Shown here: positions 7,673-13,013 of the stretch, piece after piece
How positions within the stretch are numbered: position 1 is the first letter of the stretch
How the letters are laid out: the number at the start of each line of letters is the position of its first letter
DNA from: CBDTYW01 sp965364735
Lineage (GTDB): Bacteria; Actinomycetota; Nitriliruptoria; Nitriliruptorales; Nitriliruptoraceae
Direction: 5' to 3'
Length of the DNA stretch: 13,741 nt
Assembly (NCBI GenBank): GCA_965364735.1
Contig: CBDTYW010000079.1
Coordinates: 1-13,741 of the forward strand
Program-made: the position numbers and the translations under genes
The notes under the pieces: model-generated
The model's input: only the letters and a program-made list of their open reading frames with translations
The model's database searches: none
What the model was told of the DNA's origin: nothing

Positions 7673-7686
7673 GAGATCGCTACGGT
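7657..7686 (+). promoter_or_regulatory. Promoter of the dehydrogenase-monooxygenase operon
   Basis: A perfect -35 TTGACA (7657-7662) is followed by an 18-bp spacer and TACGGT (7681-7686), an acceptable -10 for a high-GC genome. Transcription would begin near 7693, where operator 2 starts. The -35 is part of operator 1, so repressor binding would block RNA polymerase directly. Confidence 0.6.
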
Positions 7687-7692
7687 CAGCCC

Positions 7693-7713
7693 CTGTTGAC
7701 AGAAGGTCAACAG
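7693..7713. promoter_or_regulatory. Palindromic operator 2 (TetR site) at the transcription start
   Basis: Perfect 8-bp arms CTGTTGAC and GTCAACAG are separated by 5 bp (AGAAG). The core GTTGAC-N5-GTCAAC is identical to operator 1. It sits over the predicted start of transcription and ends 16 bp before the GTG of the dehydrogenase gene. Confidence 0.75.
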
Positions 7714-7729
7714 AGGCCGAAGGCTCCCC

Positions 7730-8608
7730 GTGTCCGTCCTGCACCGCCTGTTCCCCCGCGAGCACACCGACCTCCGCGGCAAGGTCGTCGTCATCACCGG
7801 TGCCGGCTCCGGGATCGGACGGGCGCTCGCGGTCGTCGCGGCGGGGCGTGGAGCGAGGCTCGCGTTGTCCGACGTCGACCTCGTGGGCCTGGGCTCGACG
7901 GCGGCGCGGTGCCGGGCGCTCGGGGCAGAGGTGCTCGAGGAGACGCTCGACGTGCGTGACCGCAACCTGATCCGTGCGCACGCCGAGTCGGTCGTGGAGC
8001 ACTTCGGTCAGGTCAACGTCGTGATCAACAACGCGGGGGTCGCGCTCGGAGCGACCGCTGAGCGGATGAGCGAGAAGGACCTCGACTGGGTGCTCGACGT
8101 CGACCTCCACGGCGTCATCGACTCGAGCCAGATCTTCCTGCCGCACCTGATCGCGTCCGGCGAGGGCCACCTGGTCAACATCTCGAGCGTGTTCGGGCTC
8201 ATCCCCGTGCCCTCGCAGTCCGCCTACAACGCCGCGAAGTACGGGGTGCGGGGCTACACCGAATCGGTCTCCATGGAGCTGCGCGCGTCCGAGCACGACG
8301 TCTGGGTGCTCTGTGTGCACCCCGGTGGCATCCGCACGAACATCGCGCGGAACGCCCGCACCGAGGGCGGCGACGCGAGGTCGATCGCCGAGAGCTTCGA
8401 CCGCGTCGCGCGCATGGAGCCGATGCGAGCCGCCCAGATCATCATCGGTGCGGTCGAGCGTCGCCAGCGGCGCGTGCTCGTCGGCGCCGACGCCTGGGCG
8501 CTGCACACGCTGCAGATGCTCGGCGGCGTTGGCTGGCAGATGGCCCTGGAGGCCGTGTCACGCCGCCTGCTGAGCAAGGTCCTGGGGGATGAGCAGGACG
8601 CGCCGTGA
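7730..8608 (+). CDS. Short-chain dehydrogenase/reductase (classical SDR)
   Basis: This 292-residue cytoplasmic oxidoreductase interconverts an alcohol and a ketone or aldehyde with a nicotinamide cofactor. It shows the glycine motif TGAGSGIG (23-30), NNAG (100-103), catalytic S153, and Y166/K170 in YNAAK, with the standard 13-residue Ser-Tyr spacing. D48 at the end of the second strand (LALSD) favours NAD(H) over NADP(H). A C-terminal extension of about 70 residues (after PGGIRTN) is typical of the SDRs found beside flavin monooxygenases in actinobacteria. The GTG start has GAAGG 6 nt upstream. It is the first gene after the double-operator promoter, and its stop overlaps the monooxygenase start (GTGA). 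The substrate is unknown; a lipid-like or cyclic alcohol is a reasonable guess. Confidence 0.93.
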   Translation: MSVLHRLFPREHTDLRGKVVVITGAGSGIGRALAVVAAGRGARLALSDVDLVGLGSTAARCRALGAEVLEETLDVRDRNLIRAHAESVVEHFGQVNVVINNAGVALGATAERMSEKDLDWVLDVDLHGVIDSSQIFLPHLIASGEGHLVNISSVFGLIPVPSQSAYNAAKYGVRGYTESVSMELRASEHDVWVLCVHPGGIRTNIARNARTEGGDARSIAESFDRVARMEPMRAAQIIIGAVERRQRRVLVGADAWALHTLQMLGGVGWQMALEAVSRRLLSKVLGDEQDAP

Positions 8609-10083
8609 GCCACCTCTCGGTCATCATCGTCGGAAGCGGGTTCGCGGGGCTCGGCATGGCCTTCCGGCTCCGCGAGCGGGGGATCACCGACATCACGATC
8701 CTCGAGCGCGGGGACAGCGTTGGTGGCACGTGGCGGGACAACACCTACCCGGGTGCGGCGTGTGACATCCCATCTCACCTCTACTCGTTCTCCTGGCACC
8801 CGAAGGCCGACTGGTCCTGCGCGTACGCCCGCCAGCCGGAGATCCGCGCCTACCTCGAAGAGGTCGCGGCAGCCCACGACCTCCATGCCCTCTGCGAGTT
8901 CCACACCGAGATGGACCAGGCCGAGTTCGACGAGCGCACCGCGACGTGGACCATCACGAGCACGGACGGACGGCGGTTCTCCGCGGACGTGTTCGTGTCC
9001 GCGGTCGGAGGGTTGAAGGACCCCGCCCTCCCGGATGTCGAGGGGCTCCATCGCTTCGCCGGCCCCATGTTCCACTCGTCCCGCTGGGACCACGACGTCG
9101 ACCTCGCCGGCAAGCGCGTCGGCGTCATCGGCACCGGCGCTTCCGCCATCCAGTTCGTCCCCGCGATCGCCGACGACGTCGCGGCCATGACGGTCTTCCA
9201 GCGGACGCCTCCCTGGGTGAAGCCACGCGCCGACTTCACGTACCCGGCCATCGTGAAGGCCGCGTTCGCCGGGGTCCCGCGACTCCGTGCGGGCTACCGA
9301 GCCCTGCAGTTCATCCTCAAGGAAGCCGTGCACCCGCTGGTCTTCGCCCGAGAGACCCCGGTCAGCAGGGCCGTCCAGTCGTCGCTGGCACGGCTGATCC
9401 GGGCGCAGATCGATGATCCCGAGCTCGCCGCCGCCCTCACGCCCGACTACCGACTCGGCTGCAAGCGCGTCCTGATCTCCAGCGACTGGTACCCGACGCT
9501 GAACCGCCCGCACGTCGACGTCGAGACCCGCGGGATCGCTCGGATCACCGAGACGGGTGTCGTGCTCGCTGACGAGGCGTCGCGGGACTTCGACGTCCTG
9601 ATCCTCGGCACGGGGTTCACGGTCGATCGCCCGCTCGGCGACGCGGAGGTCATCGGCGTCGACGGGCAGAGGCTCACGCAGGCGTGGGGAGCGCGCCCCT
9701 CCGCCCACCTCGGGATCACCGTCGCGGGCTTCCCGAACGCGTTCCTGCTGCTCGGCCCGAACACCGCGCTCGGCCACAACTCGGTGGTGCTGATGATCGA
9801 GGCGCAGGTCGACTACGTCGTCCAGGCGTTGGAGCGCCTCGACGACGCAGGTCGCGGCGCGACCTTGGAGGTCCGCGCCGAGCGTTGCGCCGCGTTCGTC
9901 GACGAGATGGACGGACGATCAGCGGGAACGGCGTGGGCCGCCGGCTGCCGCTCCTGGTACCTGGGGCCGGACGGCACCAACTTCACGGTCTGGCCCGGCA
10001 CGGTGCGGCAGTATCAACGGCGTGTGCGGCGCTTCGACAGCGAGAGCTACTCACTGAGCAGCACGGCGTGCCTCACGTCGTGA
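8605..10083 (+). CDS. FAD-dependent Baeyer-Villiger-type monooxygenase
   Basis: This 492-residue flavoprotein would use FAD, NADPH and O2 to insert oxygen next to a ketone (giving an ester or lactone) or to oxidise S/N atoms. The FAD-binding GSGFAG is at 10-15. GGTWRDNTYPGAACDIPSHLYS (40-61) is a very conserved flavin/substrate segment. FAGPMFHSSRWD (151-162) is the type I Baeyer-Villiger fingerprint FxGxxxHxxxW with D in place of the final P. The NADPH-binding GTGASA is at 176-181, and LGPNTALGHNS (383-393) is the C-terminal signature. Length fits the EthA/MymA-like group. GTG 8605 overlaps the dehydrogenase stop by 4 nt, so the two enzymes are co-translated, consistent with a two-step alcohol -> ketone -> ester route. 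The substrate is not inferable. The last 33 bp overlap the EamA gene. Confidence 0.92.
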   Translation: MSHLSVIIVGSGFAGLGMAFRLRERGITDITILERGDSVGGTWRDNTYPGAACDIPSHLYSFSWHPKADWSCAYARQPEIRAYLEEVAAAHDLHALCEFHTEMDQAEFDERTATWTITSTDGRRFSADVFVSAVGGLKDPALPDVEGLHRFAGPMFHSSRWDHDVDLAGKRVGVIGTGASAIQFVPAIADDVAAMTVFQRTPPWVKPRADFTYPAIVKAAFAGVPRLRAGYRALQFILKEAVHPLVFARETPVSRAVQSSLARLIRAQIDDPELAAALTPDYRLGCKRVLISSDWYPTLNRPHVDVETRGIARITETGVVLADEASRDFDVLILGTGFTVDRPLGDAEVIGVDGQRLTQAWGARPSAHLGITVAGFPNAFLLLGPNTALGHNSVVLMIEAQVDYVVQALERLDDAGRGATLEVRAERCAAFVDEMDGRSAGTAWAAGCRSWYLGPDGTNFTVWPGTVRQYQRRVRRFDSESYSLSSTACLTS

Positions 10084-10989
10084 CGTGATCCAGGCTCCGA
10101 GGAGCACGAGGCCGGTTCCCGCGATCGCCACCGGGGCGATGTCATCGCCCCGCAGCGCGACGCCGAGCGCGATCGCCACGATGGGGACGAAGTAGATCGC
10201 GATCGACCCGCGTGGGGCGCCGACGCGACCGACGAGCGTCGTCATCGCGACGAAGGCGAGCCCCGTCCCGAAGATGCCCAGCGGGAGCATGGCGAGGACC
10301 GCGCCGGCGTCGAAGGTCGATCCCGGGAGCTGCCAGAGCCCGACCGGGACGATCATGGTCAGCGCGAACAGCATCGCACGCAGCGCCACGGCCGGGCCGC
10401 CGTAGCGCTGCTGGAGCGGCACGGCGAGGTTTGTCACGAGGCCGTAGAGGAAGACCGCGGTCAGGACCAGGAAGGTCCCGAACGCCGTCGAGGCGTCCTC
10501 GCGGATGCCGGGCAGGGAGATCGCGACGATCCCACCGAAGCCGATCGCGAGGCCGATGAGCTGGGTACGTCCCGGGAGGCGCCGCAGCAGCAGCGTCGAC
10601 CAGAGGGCCGTCGTCAGCGGGACCCCGCCGTTGAGCATGCCGGCAAGCGACGAGCTGATGTGCTGCTGCGCGATCGGGAACAGGAGCAGGGGGATGCCCA
10701 TCCACAGGTAGCCGACGACGGCGAACCGGGGGAGGTCCTCGCGGTCGATCGAGATCCGTGCCCGCGGCACGCAGGCCAGCGTCGCGGCGCCGAGGCCGAC
10801 CCGGGCCAGCGTCACCACGCCCGGGCGCAGGTGCTCGAGCCCGATCTCCATCCAGAGGAACGATGAGCCCCAGATGACCGCGACAGCGCTGAGCAGCCCC
10901 CACTCCGGGGCCCCGAACGCGTCCGTGCTGAGCCCGTCGCCTGCCTGCAGCACCCTGCGGCGGCCGGGAGGCGTTGTGGTGGTCTCCAC
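10051..10989 (-). CDS. EamA/DMT-superfamily transporter
   Basis: This is a 10-helix drug/metabolite-type exporter made of two EamA repeats; substrates range from amino acids to small metabolites and none can be assigned here. From GTG 10989 it is 312 residues, normal for the family. Repeat 1 is about residues 29-160 (opening VIWGSSFLWMEIGL, the typical W-G-S-S-F start) and repeat 2 about 168-303, ending VAIAGTGLVLLGAWITSRRE. The frame is open further, to 11112, but the extra 41 residues are polar and unlike the family. GGAG lies 4 nt before GTG 10989, and a TAGGAT -10-like hexamer lies about 27 bp upstream, so I chose that start. An ATG at 11034 is the alternative. It is a single-gene unit converging on the monooxygenase gene. 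Confidence 0.9.
   Translation of the reverse strand: METTTTPPGRRRVLQAGDGLSTDAFGAPEWGLLSAVAVIWGSSFLWMEIGLEHLRPGVVTLARVGLGAATLACVPRARISIDREDLPRFAVVGYLWMGIPLLLFPIAQQHISSSLAGMLNGGVPLTTALWSTLLLRRLPGRTQLIGLAIGFGGIVAISLPGIREDASTAFGTFLVLTAVFLYGLVTNLAVPLQQRYGGPAVALRAMLFALTMIVPVGLWQLPGSTFDAGAVLAMLPLGIFGTGLAFVAMTTLVGRVGAPRGSIAIYFVPIVAIALGVALRGDDIAPVAIAGTGLVLLGAWITSRREARRAAQ
10073..10088. terminator. Palindrome at the convergent monooxygenase/EamA 3' ends
   Basis: Arms TCACGTC and GACGTGA are separated by 2 bp and span the monooxygenase stop codon (TGA 10081-10083). As RNA this can form a 6-bp stem with a 4-nt loop in either direction. No T-run follows. It lies inside the EamA coding end, so a shared bidirectional terminator is plausible but unproven. 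Confidence 0.35.
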
Positions 10990-11006
10990 GGGGCTCCGAA
11001 GCTCGT

Positions 11007-11035
11007 GATGACGCCATCCTAGGCCCCGTGTCATC
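11007..11035 (-). promoter_or_regulatory. Possible EamA promoter region with inverted repeat
   Basis: On the minus strand TAGGAT (11021-11016) is a good -10 match, placed so that transcription would begin about 20 nt before GTG 10989. No convincing -35 accompanies it. An inverted repeat with 6-bp arms, GATGAC (11007-11012) and GTCATC (11030-11035), is centred on this -10 and could be a repressor site. Both observations are weak alone. Confidence 0.25.
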
Positions 11036-11169
11036 GTCCGAAGGGTGTCCGATGTCCGCACGGGTGGACGCCCGCCCTTGTCTTTGCGAGTGATGTCAAG
11101 CAAACTGCTCACTGTTGCAAGCGGTCACTCCGCTCAGCGCCCCACCTGCACCCCAACACTGTCGAGCCG

Positions 11170-11763
11170 TTGCGTTCTGCCCGTGTCCTGTCCGCCGTGC
11201 TCACCGCCGGCGTCCTCGCCTCCGCCGCCTCTGTCGCGGTCGCCGGGTTCCCCTTCGTGGAGTCCGCCGAGCCGCTCGTGATCCGTGCTGCGTCGCTCGA
11301 GGTCGAGCTCGCCTCTGCCGAGGTCGCCCAGCAGCACCTCGTCACGATCGTCGACGACGAGATCGCCAGCACGAGGCGGGGGCTGGCCCTCGCCACCCGT
11401 CTCGAGGTCACCGTCGACCGCGTCGACGACTACATGGCCGAGGTGAGCGAGGACGTTCGCCGCGAGCGGATGGCAGCGACGTGGGATCGCCTTGCCGACT
11501 GCGAGTCCGGCGACTGGCACAACGGGCAGCCGCTGCCGGGAACCCGCCGCTGGGACTACGGGCTGACCTTCTCGCACGGCGACATCTTCGAGGGTGGCGT
11601 CAACTTCCACCCGCGCACGTGGGACCAGTACCGCGACGACGACATGCCCGGTCACGCTGGGCAGGCGACGCGGGCACAGCAGATCGCGGTGTCTGAGCTC
11701 GTGCTCCGCGACCAGGGCTGGGGTGCGTGGCCGGTCTGCAGCCGAAAGCTCGGGCTGCGCTGA
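11170..11763 (+). CDS. Secreted Rpf-domain (transglycosylase-like) protein
   Basis: This 197-residue protein carries a resuscitation-promoting-factor domain, a small lysozyme-like fold that cleaves peptidoglycan and helps dormant cells regrow. A signal peptide covers residues 1-25 with AVA before the cut. Residues 30-103 are a charged, probably helical spacer. The Rpf domain runs from W105 to the end: WDRLADCESGDW holds the catalytic E112, and the C-terminal run ATRAQQIAVSELVLRDQGWGAWPVCSRKLGL is strongly conserved in the family. C111 and C190 would form the family disulfide. Between C111 and GGVNFHPRTW there are 30 residues against about 16 in standard Rpf proteins, so the domain carries a roughly 14-residue insertion. 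The start is TTG, without a clear Shine-Dalgarno; no better in-frame start exists and it gives a proper signal peptide. Confidence 0.85.
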   Translation: MRSARVLSAVLTAGVLASAASVAVAGFPFVESAEPLVIRAASLEVELASAEVAQQHLVTIVDDEIASTRRGLALATRLEVTVDRVDDYMAEVSEDVRRERMAATWDRLADCESGDWHNGQPLPGTRRWDYGLTFSHGDIFEGGVNFHPRTWDQYRDDDMPGHAGQATRAQQIAVSELVLRDQGWGAWPVCSRKLGLR

Positions 11764-11766
11764 GGC

Positions 11767-12696
11767 TCAGGCTTCCCGAGCCTGCACGCGCTCCGCAGCG
11801 TTGCGCGGACGCATGCTCGGTCCGGGTGCGTCCGTTTCGCGTCGCTGCGGCAGGATGATGCTGACGCGACTGCCGATCTCCGGCAGGCGTTCGAGGAGCA
11901 TCTTGCCACCGAGCCGGTGCACGACCTTGTCCGCGGTGTACAGCCCGATGCCCAGCCCACCATGGCTTCGGGCGTCGCGTGAGTCGCCTTGGCGGAACGC
12001 CTCCACCGGTTGGTCGAGCATGACGTCCGGGAGCCCCGGGCCGCGATCGATCACATCGATCCGGAGCGTCGCGTCAGCACGGTGGGAGATGAGGACGACT
12101 TCGTCCTCGGAGAACTTCAGGGCGTTCTCGATGATGCAGCGCAGCGCGAGCGTCAGGTCCCCGTCGTGGGAGACGATCTGACGGGCGTTCGCTGCCATGT
12201 CCGTCGACACCCGCTCGGCCGCTCGGCGCCGGGCCAGCTGCTCGATCACCGTCGTGCAGGTCGAGGGCAGGTCGATGATGCGCTCGATCGGGTCGCGGTC
12301 GACCGGCGAGCCCTCGGCCGCGGCGAGCACCGAGTCGATCAGCGTCTCGAGGCGAGTCGCGTTGCGCGCGAGCGCCGTCAGCAGGTTCATCCGGACGGCG
12401 TCCGGGATGGACGCGTCGGCCAGCGATGAGACAACTCCGCGGACGATCGACAGAGGGGTGCGGAACTCGTGGCTCACCGCTCGGATCACGGCGTTCTGTC
12501 GAGCATGCAGCTCGGCCCGCTGTCGCTCGAGGTCGGCTGCCAGGCGGGTGAGACGAAGCCGCTCGGCCTCCAATGACTGGGGATCGAGTTTCGACGGAGA
12601 CGCGCCCAGCTGTGTCACGGCGGCCCCGACTTCGTCCAGCGACGAAACACCTGCCATTCCTCTCATCACAGCTCTACCCTTGGAAGGGACACTCAC
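11767..12696 (-). CDS. Soluble orphan sensor histidine kinase
   Basis: This 309-residue protein is a histidine kinase without membrane segments or a recognisable sensor domain. Residues about 40-68 form a charged coiled coil that leads into the dimerisation helix with the phospho-acceptor H76 in AVSHEFRTPLSIV. The ATPase domain follows: N-box IIENALKFS (N191), G1 DRGPGLP (217-223) and G2 GGLGIGLYTADKVV (246 on). A basic tail of about 25 residues ends the protein. No response regulator gene is in the window, so the partner must be encoded elsewhere. The start is uncertain: GTG 12696, ATG 12666 and ATG 12657 are all in frame and none has a strong Shine-Dalgarno. A TACAGT -10-like hexamer (12721-12716, minus strand) fits a short leader before 12696. 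Input may come through a protein partner or the coiled coil. Confidence 0.9.
   Translation of the reverse strand: MSVPSKGRAVMRGMAGVSSLDEVGAAVTQLGASPSKLDPQSLEAERLRLTRLAADLERQRAELHARQNAVIRAVSHEFRTPLSIVRGVVSSLADASIPDAVRMNLLTALARNATRLETLIDSVLAAAEGSPVDRDPIERIIDLPSTCTTVIEQLARRRAAERVSTDMAANARQIVSHDGDLTLALRCIIENALKFSEDEVVLISHRADATLRIDVIDRGPGLPDVMLDQPVEAFRQGDSRDARSHGGLGIGLYTADKVVHRLGGKMLLERLPEIGSRVSIILPQRRETDAPGPSMRPRNAAERVQAREA
11768..11784. terminator. Hairpin between convergent rpf-like and kinase genes
   Basis: Arms CAGGCT (11768-11773) and AGCCTG (11779-11784) enclose the 5-nt loop TCCCG. It begins 4 nt after the Rpf-gene stop and overlaps the last codons and stop of the kinase gene. The two stop codons are only 3 bp apart, so this is the only candidate for a shared bidirectional terminator. 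There is no T-run. Confidence 0.4.
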
Positions 12697-12847
12697 GTGG
12701 CGTGTCGCAGGCGGGACTGTAGACGCTGTGTACAGCCTGTGGGTAAGAATGGGACAACGTCTTGAGAACCGGTGGAGAGCGTGCGCGTGGGGCTTGCCGG
12801 CCGAGCGTTCCGCGTCCAGATGGTCCGGACCCGTAGGCTCACCGCAC

Positions 12848-12921
12848 GGGCCTGTAGCTCAGCTGGTCAGAGCACCCGGCTCATAACCGGAGGGTCGCGG
12901 GTTCGAGCCCCGCCGGGCCCA
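12848..12921 (+). tRNA. tRNA with CAU anticodon, probably elongator tRNA-Met
   Basis: The 74-nt cloverleaf reads clearly. Acceptor GGGCCTG pairs with CGGGCCC (12914-12920, one G-U) and the discriminator base is A12921. The D stem is GCTC/GAGC (12857-12860, 12870-12873). The anticodon loop CTCATAA (12880-12886) has anticodon CAT at 12882-12884, and the T arm GCGGG-TTCGAGC-CCCGC is at 12897-12913. The anticodon stem has four good pairs and a C-A mismatch at its top (12875/12891). CCA is not encoded. It is not an initiator: the first pair is G-C and the anticodon stem lacks the three G-C pairs. A lysidine-modified tRNA-Ile2 also has CAU, so isotype is likely but not certain. Confidence 0.93.
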
Positions 12922-13013
12922 CGAGGGCGCGTTCCAGGTCGTGTCGGGTGATGTCGCGCCATCGTTCACGGGTTGAGGGGGTCGCGGCGGCCGGCGTTCG
13001 GCTGAGCAGGGGC

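Noticed and set aside
7037..8506. Minus-strand frame extending the TetR gene to 489 residues
   Set aside because: The extra part is antisense to the dehydrogenase gene, low in complexity, and would run through both operators.
11094..11099. TGTCAA half-site resembling the TetR operator near the EamA/Rpf gap
   Set aside because: No second half at 5-bp spacing; a single hexamer is expected by chance.
11078..11106. TTGTCT-N17-CAAACT as a promoter for the Rpf gene
   Set aside because: The -10 match is poor and the spacing to the TTG start is long; it is not better than chance in this region.
10990..11169. A ydaO-type (c-di-AMP) riboswitch before the Rpf gene, as seen in other actinobacteria
   Set aside because: The 180-bp gap shows none of the conserved ydaO blocks and also contains the EamA promoter; only weak short inverted repeats are present.
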